The position numbers and the translations under genes were made by a program. Shown here one piece after another: positions 35,001 to 46,289 of a stretch of 64,000 nt of DNA (positions within the stretch are counted from its first letter, which is position 1; each line of letters starts with the position of its first letter). The notes beneath the pieces are model-generated. The model saw nothing but the letters and a program-made list of their open reading frames with translations, did not search any database and was not told the origin of the DNA. This DNA comes from Terebella lapidaria (taxonomy: Eukaryota; Annelida; Polychaeta; Terebellida; Terebellidae). The DNA is taken from NCBI GenBank assembly GCA_949152475.1, contig OX424569.1, positions 31,665,950 to 31,729,949 on the forward strand, given 5' to 3'.

Positions 35001-38000
35001 TCTAGTATAAATACACCACACATTTTCACTCCCATGCTTTGTGAATATGGATGTCCTGGTATAGAAAACCCAGGACCACCGCACTTCCATCAGTACCAAT
35101 ACATTCTATGATACCTAATCAATCCGCAAGGAATGTAAAACAAACACTCCCGTTTTCCCACCCAACTGCAGCTGTCGTCAAGCTTGAAGGTTTTACTTGA
35201 CAACTGGAACAAGACGACAACGTACTGGCTGCGGTACGTGGTGTATGAGAGAGTACACAGTACGCTTGCGGTGTTCTTCGTCAGCGCGTTCTGGCACGGG
35301 TTCTATGTTGGGTACTACGTGACATTCCTACCAGGCACGTTCTTCGTCACCACCGCTCGCATGGTACGTACAGGTACAAGGCTTGAGTAGAACAAAGTTG
35401 GTAAATTGTGAATCATCTGGGAGTTAATGTTTCCTGATCATGCTACAGGTCACAATTCTGCATGATCTGTCGGATGAATTGTTTCCATGTATTCCTCTAA
35501 ATTGAGCAACTTTCTGTGACTTTGCTCTTGCTCTTCGACATTATATATATTTGAAACTCGGCTTTGCCTCTGAAAATAATGATGTACTTTGCAGTTAAAC
35601 AACATAATATTTGTGTGAGTACATTTCATTCTTTGTGCAGTATTCTCATACGAGTGATGACTGCTAAAATTAATCATCAATAATAACTAAAAGTCTGCAT
35701 CCTTTCCATCGACAGGTGCGTAAGAAGATTCGTCCTCTGTTCCAATCGTCTTGGCTTTCTGCCAGATTTTACGACTGTCTCACGTTTCTCGCAACACGTC
35801 TAGCTATCTCCTACCTGGTTTTCCCGTTTGTAATACTGGAGTTCTGGCCGACCTGGAAAATCTACAAGTTGGTATTCAGTGGTACATTTTAGGTTACCGG
35901 ACCTATGGTCCGATAACCTATTGCCGTCACGTTGCTTCCGTCGTCCGTCCGTCGTCCGGCGTCCGTCGTCCGGCGTCCGTCCACAGCTGTATCTTTAAAG
36001 TTTACAGGCGGATTTTTCTGAAATTTAGCACAAAAATGCCTAAAAATATTTCAAGAGGGGGTTTTTTTTAGTTTTTTGATTTTCGCATTTTTCTCAAAAT
36101 GGCGGCCATTTTTGGTGAAAAATGGCCAATTTTGGACTTTGGCGGCCATTTTCTCAAAAACTGTCTGATCAGTTTTGAGATTTTTGTTTCAAACGATTCC
36201 CCTTATGTACCTTTATGATGTGTATAAGTTTTGTTGCCCTTGAATCGCCGGTCTCCGTGTGGCGGCCATTTTGAATTTTTGACGGGTCGGCTAGAAAATT
36301 TTTTTTTGCCCCAAATCGCGTTACTATCCATTTCGGGCCATTTCTAGGCAAAAAAAAATTTTTCACCCTTTGAAAAAAATTTTGGACTTAGAAAATTTTC
36401 GGCACCTTTTTCCTTCATAATGGGAGCTGCCCGGACTGTACTCATAGAACGCTGAAAGATAGAGCTTAGATATTGGCACTTTCAAATGGGAAGTCATATA
36501 TGGCGACTTGGGTCGAAAAATGCCCAAATTTGCAGCTTTTCTGTCTTTTCTCGAAAACTGTCTGATCAGTTTTGAGATTTTCGTTTTCAGAAGATTCCCC
36601 TTATGTACCTTTATGATATGTATAAGTTTTGTTGCCCTTGAATCGCCGGTCTTCGTGTGGCGGCCATTTTGAATTTTTGACGGGTCGGCGGAAAAAATTT
36701 TTTTTGCCCCAAATCGCGTTACTATCCATTTCGGGCCATTTCTAGGCAAAAAAAATTTTTTCACCCTTTGAAACAAATTTTGGACTTGGAAAATTTTCGG
36801 CACTTTTTTCCTTCATAATGGGAGCTGCCCGGACTGTACTCATAGAACGCTTAAAGATAGAGCTTAGATATTGGCACTTTCAAATGGGAAGTCATATATG
36901 GCGACTTGTGTGGTGACCTTGAATTTGACCTTGGATGACCTTGAAAGGTCAAAATAGCCATTTTTGGGTCGAAAAATGCCCAAATTTGCAGCTTTTCTGT
37001 CTTTTCTCGAAAACTGTCTGATCAGTTTTGAGATTTTCGTTTCAGAAGATTCCCCTTATGTACCTTTATGATGTGTATAAGTTTTGTTGCCCTTGAATCG
37101 CCGCTCTCCGTGTGGCGGCCATTTTGAATTTTTGACGGGTCGACGAAAAAAATTTTTTTTGCCCCAAATTGCATTACTATCCATTTTGGGCCATTTCTAG
37201 GCAAAAAAAATTTTTTCACCCTTTGAAAAAAATTTGGGACTAAAAATTTTCGGCACTTTTTTCCTTCATAATGGGAGCTGCCTAGACTGTACTCATAGAA
37301 TGCTTGAAGATAGAGCTTAGAAATTAGCACTTTCAAATGGGAAGTCATATATGAAGACTTGTGTGGTGACCTTGAATTTGACCTTGGATGACCTTGAAAT
37401 GTCAAAACAGCCATTTTTGAGTCGAAAAATGCCCAAATTTGCACCTTGTTTGTCTTTAATCGAAAACTGTCTGATCACTTTTGAGATTTTTATTTCAAAA
37501 CATAGTAATTGGGGTTTTTGACATGATGTGTATAAATATGTATATAGTGTATAAAGTGCCTTGAATTGCTCAAAAGGCTAGAAATTTAGGCTGAATAGGC
37601 CCCAAATTTAATTTTTGGTCGTTTTCCTTCAAATTTATCTGATCAGTTTTGAGATTTTTGTTATAAAACATGCTAATTGGGGTCCCTGACATTGTGTATA
37701 AAGATGGAGTGCTTTGAATTGCTTAAAAGGCCCCTTGAGTGTGTAAATTGGCCTCTACAGCCAAAAAATGTTTGTAGGTATAGCTGGAATTGGAAGTCAT
37801 ATACGAAGACTTGTGTGGTGACCTTGAATTTGACCTTGGATGACCTTGAAATGTCAAAACAGCCATTTTTGAGTCGAAAAATGCCCAAATTTGCACCTTG
37901 TTTGTCTTTAATCGAAAACTGTCTGATCACTTTTGAGATTTTTATTTCAAAACATAGTAATTGGGGTTTTTGACATGATGTGTATAAATATGTATATAGT

Positions 38001-38913
38001 GTATAAAGTGCCTTGAATTGCTCAAAAGGCTAGAAATTTAGGCTGAATAGGCCCCAAATTTAATTTTTGGTCGTTTTCCTTCAAATTTATCTGATCAGTT
38101 TTGAGATTTTTGTTATAAAACATGCTAATTGGGGTCCCTGACATTGTGTATAAAGATGGAGTGCTTTGAATTGCTTAAAAGGCCCCTTGAGTGTGTAAAT
38201 TGGCCTCTACAGCCAAAAAATGTTTGTAGGTATAGCTGGAATTGGAAGTCATATACATGTATACCACATATATATGTGGCTTTTTTGGGTGACGTTGAAC
38301 TTGACGTCAGATGACATTGAGTGCATTGAGTCCAACAAGAAATGTGTAAATTTCGTTTATAGACAAAAGACTTGTAGATAGACCTTGTATTTGTATTTTG
38401 AACATACATGAATACAAGGTTATATGCTGCACACTTAATGATGACATTGAAGTTCACGAAGATGATTGGTTTATCTTAACGTCATATCTCACCTGTCCTG
38501 TTTCAACTAAAGTTGTCCGGTAACCTATCTTAGCCCTTGGGCTAATTTTTTCATTAGGAAAAAAAATTATAAACTGGAATCAATAAGAATAATCTCCATA
38601 ATCTCTATCAGAAAAAAATAACCTGGAAATAATCATTGATAATCTTTACAAACAGTTACTTGCAATTTCCTACACAAAAATTAAGGATTGAAAAGAGCTG
38701 AAATTTCCAATGCTATACGTTTAGATGTGTGTACATTGTGTATTGAGTGTGATCAAATACTCATATTTCTGAATTTATTTATTTATTTCATATTTTTACA
38801 GGAGCATGTATTACTGGTATCATATTGTCGTGGCTTGCGCAATGATCATTATACCGCTTCTACCACTGAAGACAGAAAGACCGTCAGAAAAACTTGAAAA
38901 GAAAGTACAATAA
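27998..38913 (+). CDS. MBOAT1/2-like lysophospholipid O-acyltransferase (12 exons)
   Basis: Exons: 27998-28087, 31739-31884, 32418-32588, 32841-32951, 33305-33434, 33600-33635, 33889-33979, 34184-34282, 34675-34778, 35172-35363, 35716-35867, 38802-38913. Total 1,434 nt, 477 residues; all junctions are in phase with GT..AG sites. The family moves acyl chains from acyl-CoA onto lysophospholipids (Lands cycle) in the ER membrane. The opening GLPIDQANFLVCQLVAL, the LYDYGAYTLDITG segment, GPFCFYKDYIRFIEG and RYKYYFAWMLGEA closely follow vertebrate MBOAT1/MBOAT2. Both MBOAT active-site signatures are visible: Asn in PKWDLLNNAGIL and His in VSAFWHGFYVGYY. Multiple hydrophobic segments span the chain; the tail is Lys-rich. 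Intron 1 holds several MITEs and the last intron holds a 2.65-kb R1 repeat. MBOAT1 versus MBOAT2 cannot be decided, as the gene probably predates their split. Confidence 0.93.
28323..28890. mobile_element. Palindromic MITE with TA target duplication
   Basis: Long inverted arms (about 28323-28505 and 28708-28890) begin TACTCTGATTTTTCTAAC and end with its complement, flanked by TA on both sides (28321-28322, 28891-28892). TA duplication suggests a Tc1/mariner-type source. No transposase frame. It lies in intron 1 of the acyltransferase gene. Confidence 0.7.
28943..29551. mobile_element. hAT-type MITE A
   Basis: Ends TGGGGCCTGCACGATTA and its complement (TAGGGCCTGCACGATTA read from the right end), the TAGGG-type start of hAT elements. 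The flanking 8-bp direct repeat GCCTGAAG lies at 28935-28942 and 29552-29559. The 609-bp interior has no transposase. Confidence 0.85.
29560..30163. mobile_element. hAT-type MITE B, directly abutting MITE A
   Basis: Ends TAGAGACAGCACAAGTAC and, read from the right, TAGGGTCAGCACAAGTAC. The flanking GCCTGAAG lies at 29552-29559 (shared with MITE A) and 30164-30171. The 604-bp interior contains subterminal GAGTACTCG motifs and no transposase. Its sequence is unrelated to MITE A apart from the hAT-style ends. Confidence 0.85.
30212..30428. mobile_element. Short MITE with a poly-G tract
   Basis: Inverted ends TACTGTAAACG and, from the right, TAGTGTAAACG, continuing imperfectly into AAATTTCG. The interior has several CGCGAA motifs and a poly-G block near 30304-30328. 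It lies in intron 1 of the acyltransferase gene. Confidence 0.55.
31210..31449. mobile_element. 240-bp TTAA-flanked MITE
   Basis: Inverted ends AGGGGCACTATATGGGAT, flanked by TTAA at 31206-31209 and 31450-31453. A second, inner inverted repeat (GACGTTTTTGACCCAGGA near 31283, complement near 31350) makes the whole element fold on itself. AGG termini with TTAA fit the Kolobok type. Confidence 0.75.
31989..32075 (-). mobile_element. 3' tail remnant of an L2-like LINE
   Basis: An (AAT)n run followed by GGCGCTGTACAAAAATTG resembles, in the same order, the 3' terminus of the LINE at 11845 (AATAAT run, then GCGCTGTACATAAAAGAC). Only the terminal ~85 bp survive here. Confidence 0.5.
35891..38544 (+). 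repeat. Dispersed repeat R1, copy d (2.65 kb) with internal duplications
   Basis: It starts AGGTTACCGGACCTATGGTC and ends GTCCGGTAACCTATCTTAGC. The left end carries (CCGTC)n. The body repeats a ~400-455 bp module marked by CTGTCTGATCAGTTTTGAG (near 36161, 36558, 37013, 37467, 37919). Within it, a 452-bp block starting about 37350 is duplicated in tandem without a difference that I can see. Repeated TGACCTTGAATTTGACCTTG blocks occur near 36915, 37370 and 37820. It begins only ~24 bp after the donor of acyltransferase exon 11. Confidence 0.75.
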
Positions 38914-38914
38914 A
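38909..38914 (+). promoter_or_regulatory. AATAAA overlapping the acyltransferase stop codon
   Basis: The stop codon TAA at 38911-38913 lies inside AATAAA. If used as a poly(A) signal it would give a 3' UTR of only a few tens of bases. Another AATAAA lies near 42972, after a stretch containing a Helitron-like element. Confidence 0.4.
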
Positions 38915-39726
38915 AGCCGGAATCTACATAGGAGCAAATTTATCAACATAACTTTTCTGTGCAGGATTCTTTCATCACTATAGCTGATTTTGTTAGATGT
39001 TAATGTCATATGCAGTTGAAACGTTTTATTGTTGTCATCAATTATCCATCCATGTCAAAATTTCACAGTTTATGGAGTGTCAGTACCGTCGGTATATATG
39101 TATCTGTGCTACCTAGCTTACAGCATGCATAACTGGGAAACACTTTTTTACCTCATTATTTTATTGTATTATTCATTCAAGTCACATCAACCCTATGTGC
39201 TATTCTTAGACTGCCATATTTTTTTGTAGTTATAACTTAGACTGTAACAAAATTAGGTAGCCATATAAGTAGTTACAACTAAAAGTCAAGCAATGACTTT
39301 TGAAAGGTAGATGTAATTTTGTTAAGTTATTTAACGTCAGTACTAACACTAACACTTATACTTCTTATCTCGGTGATATGTTTTTGAGAATTTTGTGTAT
39401 TTGTTTCAATTTAATTGTTTACTACCAGCCTGCCACAATATCTGGCCACACTTGATGTAATAACTGAGATTTCCGAGCGAAACAAACAACATTTTTTTTC
39501 AGAATCGGAAGATTCCGGTGGTGTCAAAACCAGTTTATCTTGTTTATAGAGCGAACTCTAAATGCAAATGATCAAAATGACGCCAATTTATTGATCAATT
39601 TCTATTATTTTCACGATTGCAAGTTGTTCTTTTTCACCATCTAATTCTCTTGTGTAAAAAAACCCAAACATTTTGAACAAGTTCATGTCTGCAAAAATGT
39701 TGTAGTTCTCGGATGTCTAACAAAGT
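38915..39726 (+). other. Acyltransferase 3' flank, no feature recognised
   Basis: AT-rich with no exon, no strong repeat and no second poly(A) signal of note. It could be 3' UTR. Confidence 0.3.
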
Positions 39727-39729
39727 AAT

Positions 39730-41556
39730 TAAGGCATTTCGGCAGAAATGCCTTTATGGTTTTAGCAGAATTTTTTTTTTTTTTTTTTTTTTTTTTTCCT
39801 TCCGCCACTTTTGGTTTCCGGACGATAACTTTAGATTGCCTTGACAGATCCTCGTCAAATTTTCACCACAAGTCAGAAATGATATGTGGAAGAACCCTAT
39901 TCTTTTTGAGCCGGATCTGAGGTCCGTGAGGATGAAATCAAGGCTAATTTTGAGACTTGGTTTCCGGACGATAACTGGAAAAATATTTACGCAATAGTTG
40001 CAGAACTCTGCATGGAGGTTCATATGCCACCAGGGAAGAACCCTATTGATTTTGGGATCGATCCGTCAAACGACCTTTGACCTAGAGGTCGAAATAATTT
40101 TTTGCTGATTCATCCTTGAGGCTTCCTGCATATCTCAGAAACCGTGCGTCGTAGAGCGAAACGGACGTTATTTTCGGACTCATCGCCCTAGACAAACATC
40201 TCTAGGGTGTATTATTTTTTTTGATCTGGCTCCGAGGTCCGTGAGGTCCTTGAGGATGAAATTGAGGCTGATCTTGAAACTTGGTTTCCGGACGATAACT
40301 CGAAAAATATTCAGGCAATAGTTGCAGAATTTTGCACAGAGGTTTATATATCAACAGGGAAGAACCTGTTGATTTTGGGATCGATACGTCAATCGACCTT
40401 TGACCTAGAGGTCAAAATAATTTTTTGCTGAGTCATCCATGAGGCATCCTGCATATCTCGGAAACGGTGCGTCGTAGAGCGAAACGGACGTTATTTTCGG
40501 ACTCGTCGCCCTAGACAAACATGTCTAAGGGGTATTATGGATGAACTTTGACCTTGACCTTGAATTTTTTTGAGGAGTCGGCATTTTTCGTTTTCGTCGA
40601 TATCTCGGAAACGGTGCGTCGTAGAGCGAAACGGACGTTATTTTCGGACTCGTCGCCCTAGACAAACATGTCTAAGGGGTATTATGGATGAACTTTGACC
40701 TTGACCCGAAATTTTTTTGCCGAGTCGGCATTTTTCGTTTTCGTCGATATCTCGGAAACGGTGTGTCGTAGAGCGAAACGGACGTTATTTTCGGACTTGT
40801 CGCCCTAGACAAACATGTCTAAAGGGTATTATGGATGAACTTTGACCTTGACCTTGAATTTTTTTGCCGAGTCGGCATTTTTCGTTTTCATCGATATCTC
40901 GGAAACGGTGCGTCGTAGAGCGAAACGGACGTTATTTTCGGACTCGTCGCCCTAGACTAACATGTCTAGATGGTATTATGGATGAACTTTGACATTGACC
41001 CGAAATTTTTTTGCCGAGTCGGCATTTTTCGTTTTCGTCGATATCTCGGAAACGGTGCTTCGTAGAGCGAAACGGACGTTATTTTCGGACTCGTCGCCCT
41101 AGACAAACATGTCCAATGGGTATTATGGATGAACTTTGACCTTGACCCGAAAATTTTTTGCCGAGTCGGCATTTCTCGTTTTCGTCGATATCTCGGAGAC
41201 GGTGTGTCGTAGAGCGAAACGGACGTTATTTTCGGACTCGTCGCCCTAGACAAACATGTCTGAGGGGTATTATGGATGAACTTTGACCTTGACCCGAAAT
41301 TTTTTTGCCGAGTCGGCATTTTTCGTTTTCATCGATATCTCGGAAACGGTGTGTCGTAGAGCGAAACGGACGTTATTTTCGGACTCGTCGCCCTAGACAA
41401 ACTAGCCTAAGGGGTATTATGGATGAACTTTGACCTTGACCCGAAATTTTTTTGCCGAGTCGGCATTTTTCTTTTTCGTCGATTTCTAGTATATATATTA
41501 TAAATTAATCATCACACCGAAATGCCTCCAAGGCATCTTTAGGCCTTGACGTCTAG
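39730..41556 (+). mobile_element. Helitron-like non-autonomous element carrying an exact 147-bp tandem array
   Basis: The right end is AAGGCATCTTTAGGCCTT, then GACGT, then CTAG (41553-41556) and T, as in the fragment ending at 26397. Inside, the marker GTCGTAGAGCGAAACGG starts near 40471, 40618, 40765, 40912, 41059, 41206 and 41353, a constant spacing of 147 bp. An eighth, earlier copy near 40149 is out of step. The left end has a GGCATTTCGGCAGAAATGCC hairpin and a T run near 39771-39797. No helicase frame. Confidence 0.55.
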
Positions 41557-43010
41557 TTGAAATTTGTGTCGGCTCCGAATATTTCTATTTTCAAAATGCT
41601 ATGTGTCTCCAAATACAATATATGCATATTGAAGAGAAAATGAAAATATTGTAATCACTAGGTTTCGTAGAATGTAGGACTTTTTCTGTAGATTTTCAGT
41701 CAATGGCAGTTTTAACACATTCTGTATAGGAAAATGCTAACAAAATATAAGTCCTGGTGTCAATTTAACCAGTTGTGATATATTGGTGTGAAACCTGTGA
41801 AGAGAAATATTTGATGTGTTTTACTAGGTGATTTTAATTCATCTGTTGTGTATGTGAGGATGAAATGATTTGTTAACTGCGTTTTTATGTGGAATGAAAT
41901 ACTAGTATACATAGTCAGAATAGAAGACTTAAATTGGTCAGAATGTTTGTACTGAAAATGCATGTGGATATCATTCATGATTTTAGCCGATTACCAATTG
42001 TTTGCCATGAGAATGAAATGTTTTTGCGTAATACCGAGATTGTATAAAGCAATACTATTCATATTTGGCTGCCTATATTGGACCTCTAAGCCAGTGGAAT
42101 TTCAGAATATTTTCATTCTACAATATCCTGGTTGTGTATACTTGAAAGAAAAAAAAATGAAAGATGTGAAATTCCTGTTTTATTTTGTTTTGAGTGTACT
42201 AAGTCGTATGTAACGCACTTTCTGTTTATGTGGTATCACACTTTATATAATTATTATACATATATACTTGACATTTATTCTAAGTTTATTCTCCTCCTTA
42301 TTAATCTGTATCAACTACCTGAATTAACAACTCAGTTCATGTGCAGTCTCCACACCATATCTTTTGTTGTGTTTATTGAAATGCACTGACCATTGATCAC
42401 TATTTATCTAATTGTATGTAGATCATAAAGATTTACCTGCTTGCACTAAATTTTGTAACTTATATATAATTATTCATATCTGTAATCCTGATACCATTTA
42501 TAGTTGGAACCCACTCTTGCCAAGTTGACTGAGATCTGTTTAGGATTTTATCCACCAAATTCGAATAACTTCTGTTTGTCACTTCACCTATACCTCACCT
42601 GTTCAATTTGTGTTGGGAATAGATTTCAAAAGTAGGTACCTATTACCAGTATATGCATGCTAAAGTTATATTCACTGTGTTCTAGAATTCTAGCTTGTGA
42701 ATGCTTCATAATAACTATGACAGATATAAAGTTAAGTTTCTTTGGTTCTGTTGGAGCAAATTGGATGCAGGTGTATACTTTGATCATAATCTGATATCCA
42801 AAACCGAAAACTGTGAAAAAAACTTGAGAAAAAAATATATACAAAACACGTATACATGGACAGATTGTAATTCACTTGGACAATTATTTAATTTTTCATC
42901 ATTTATAAATTTTCAGTTGGTTGTGTTGTACTTTTGAATGTATGTTGATATTTTACTGGAAAATACATGAATAAAACAAAACAAATCATTTATTTCTGTC
43001 TCAAATTGCT
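41557..43010 (+). other. AT-rich intergenic DNA or long 3' UTR
   Basis: No exon or repeat recognised. An AATAAA lies near 42972. Confidence 0.3.
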
Positions 43011-43014
43011 ATGC

Positions 43015-43715
43015 TGAGATTCAATCATGGGAGAGATATTAGCAATTTTGTCCTGTGACATTGAAAATGAAGTCAAAGGTCAAACTCAAGGTCATGAGAA
43101 TATTCACCATATATCATTTCCCATATGTCCACAAAAATTCCCAAGGTGTAAAATCGATAATAAGGAGATATTAGTCATTTTGTGCGCCGACCTTGAAAAG
43201 GGTGTCAAATTCAAGGTCACGAGAATATTCAGCATATATCATTTCCTACATGTCCTGAATTGATTCATAATCTCTAATTTAAATATTAAATGAAATATTA
43301 GGAATACTGTATCCGATCATGAAGCATATGAGAATTTACCATGGGAAAATTCCATTTGGGCCAAGTCAGGGTCAAAATGGCCCACTTCGAGCGATTCAAA
43401 GGCAGCGAAACTTATACACCTCACAGGGGTACACACAAGGAGTGTTATGCATAAAAACAGTCATTTATGTTAAACAGATTTTGAGAAAATGGCTGACAAA
43501 CTCCGAAATCAGGCATTTTCGGTCGAAAATGGCCGTTAATGTGAGAAAAATCGAAAATCACAAAAGTAAAAACAAAATTTCCTGGAAATATTTTTAGGTG
43601 TTTTTGTGCGAAATTTCATAAAGATTCGACTCTAAACGTTGAAGATGACGCACTGACGGACGAATGGCTACGGAAGGAGTCAAAGGCCCGATTACCTAAA
43701 AATAAGACGTAACAC
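43015..43715 (-). repeat. Dispersed repeat R1, copy f, with AGGTCA-rich units
   Basis: Two ~130-bp units like those at 482-1135 (AAGTCAAAGGTCAAACTCAA near 43070; GTGTCAAATTCAAGGTCACG near 43200), followed by the reversed R1 body and end (CGATTACCTAAAAATAAG near 43690). Confidence 0.6.
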
Positions 43716-43719
43716 CTCC

Positions 43720-45290
43720 GAAGCCCAAGAAGGATCTAATCAAAATATAGTATCGAATTAGCAGCAGGGAGGATTTAAGGGGGGTTCCATGGGGTCCGGA
43801 CCCCCTCTTTTTGTGGGCGAAAAAAGAAGAGGGAGAGAGCAGGAGAGAGAGAAAGGGAGGAGGAAAGAAAGGGGCAGACTATATAGTACCATAGAAATAT
43901 GTATTCAATAAAGGCGTATGACATGGTTCGTACTTCAGTGGGCCCCTGCGGATATCCTGCTTGGCATGTTCCTTATTCAGGTTTTAATATGATTGGATAT
44001 TATCTTCGATTTCAATTTTTTTTATGGAATTAAATGTACAATTTATGGATATGTCATCATGAAATTTGGAGTACTTTGATATTGTATGCCTTCCTATAGT
44101 CATATTGAATAAAAAGCGTACCATACAACTCAGGAAAGCATTTGGCTTCTGGGGCCTTAGGGAGCCTCAGACCCCACGCCATAAAATATTTTCTGCAACA
44201 AGTATCACAATAATTTTCATCAATTCTCTTCTCTGGATTCAAATCTCATCATGGAATAATAGATGCACAGGTTCTATAATGCTCAGAGTCAATACTTAGT
44301 ACAGAATGCACCACAATGCTTGAAATATCAGCGAACTGGAACGTTTTTTCGAACTTACCTCAGATGACATAGTGGGGTAATCCAAATATCACATCTGAAA
44401 TTTAGAGCTGGACTCTGTATTCAAAACGTCAGTAAATAGAGCTTAGTTTTGTATTATGAGCACATAAGAAGACATAAATATATGGTAAATCCTTTGGTGA
44501 CCTGACATGATTTCGACAATTTCAACATGGAAAATGACAGTTGCAGACAAAACGCTTGTAGATCGAGCTCAACTGCTCAAAAAAGTTTGTATTTAGCAGT
44601 GATGGAAATCGGTTTGAATTTCACGATCGATCATCGGTTCAAAGCCGGTTTAGCCGAACCAACTCATCATCGATAATAGTCGGTTTATTTGTGTCAATTT
44701 GCTACGTTCTCATCATGATGTAGCAAACTATTTAGGTGAATATGATGTATATGTATAAAAAAGTGTATATGGTTTCATTTTTCTTGATTAGTAGGTAAAC
44801 ATAATATCGCCTTTGATTTCATGACCGTTAGAAACAAAAACGGTTTTCTGGCCTAGCACTGTACATTTTTCCTGTAATTTTACTTAGGTCTTCGACATCG
44901 ATGAGCTCGACATCGATGAGCCGTATAATGAAGCCCTGATGTCTAGCTGATACATAATGTGTGTTATCGCAAGGTGTTCAGCTCAATAACATAAAGCTAC
45001 TGAGTCTATAGCAAGAGGGTCTCTTTCATCAGTGCATTTTTTGTAGACCTATATAATTATCTCAATTGTTATTAATTAGCCTTCGTAAGTTATCTGTTTC
45101 CATCAGGCAAATCACGCATGCAAACGAAGAATTGAGTCTAATGACTTGCGCTTAACCAACCAGTGCATTATATTGTTTCGGCTTGTTGGGGTATCAAGGA
45201 CTGTCATGCTGATCTCCGAGATTTATAATAAACGAGGAGATTTGTACACACCTCAAAGAAATTGCACTATTTGATCCATTTATATATATA
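43720..45290. other. Intergenic DNA, nothing firm
   Basis: A GGGGTCCGGACCCCC palindrome near 43793 looks like the tip of a decayed transposon. A 15-bp direct repeat, GAGCTCGACATCGAT-like, lies near 44895. No exon recognised. Confidence 0.3.
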
Positions 45291-45294
45291 TTTA

Positions 45295-45860
45295 TTTCGT
45301 ACAACGTACAAGAACGAGGTGCAATACATCCAAAAGTGAAACAACAGTGATTCAAATCAATAATAAAACATCAGGTGGTGCACAGTTGAACAATCAATTC
45401 ATCGATCTCAGACGATTCAAACTGAGGTAGTAATACCTGACGACATTTGAAAGCTTACATATCACGGATAACAGAGGCTGTTGCACAGTCTTCTTCATTT
45501 TGTGGTTTAACCACAGGGATTTTCTTGCAGTTAATGACATCATATTTGTTTATAGAGTAGGAGAAACTCATGTGTGATAAAGAGTTAGACACGGGAGATC
45601 GGCTGCCATCTAACGCCAGTCTGGTACATAACTGGACAAGAACATTACTAGATCTTGAACACGAATTGAGAAACTTTAAAAACCTGTTATCCATTTGAAA
45701 ATGTACATTAACATCATCGACAATTAGTGGTAATAAAGCAGAGTGTGTACGGTAAGGCAGATTGAACAGATACCGGAGCGCCTTACGCCATGCAGTATAA
45801 AACAGTTCGATGGATTTGTCCGATAAATCAAGAAGCTGTGAGCCATACAACGGCATGCAC
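45295..45860 (-). mobile_element. 3' fragment of a second LINE type
   Basis: The minus-strand frame 45856-45455 (133 codons) starts MPLYGSQLLDLSDKSIELFY, continues TAWRKALRYLFNLPYRTHS and LLPLIVDDVNVHFQMDNRF, and has GSRSPVSNSL. This is the C-terminal end of a family of invertebrate LINE polyproteins whose usual form is MPLYGSQLWDL..FYTAWRK.. It is truncated on the 5' side and unlike the L2-type copy at 11845. Confidence 0.65.
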
Positions 45861-46247
45861 TATGTTTTAAATAAACGGTATAGACAGTTATATACCCTGG
45901 TTGTTTTTTTCTTTATAGAAAAAACTCATGACAATCAAATGAAACATTTATCTTGCAAATATCAAGTGCCGTCCATCTGTAGCCTATATAAATATATTTT
46001 ACACGCGTGAAAAATCAATAAATAGAGTGACATTTACACCTGCGTATCTATTGTAGTTATGGTCGAACACTGGACATGCCACCCTGTCGACACTTTATAC
46101 GGGCCCCGCATAATTAATATGTATGCGCCTGAAATTTTGACGACGCGTATACATCATTGGCGTAGTCCTTGTTATCATTCTGTCAGAACAAACGTACAGT
46201 CAATTGCCACAAGATCGACTGGATGAGTGACTGGATTTGCGAAGCGA

Positions 46248-46258
46248 CATATATATAG
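46248..46258 (+). promoter_or_regulatory. Possible TATA-like box before the SLC22 gene
   Basis: CATATATATAG lies about 35-40 bp before the start codon at 46290. The transcription start is unknown, so this is only a candidate. Confidence 0.2.
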
Positions 46259-46289
46259 GGAAATTGACTGGCATTATATAATTTCAAAA

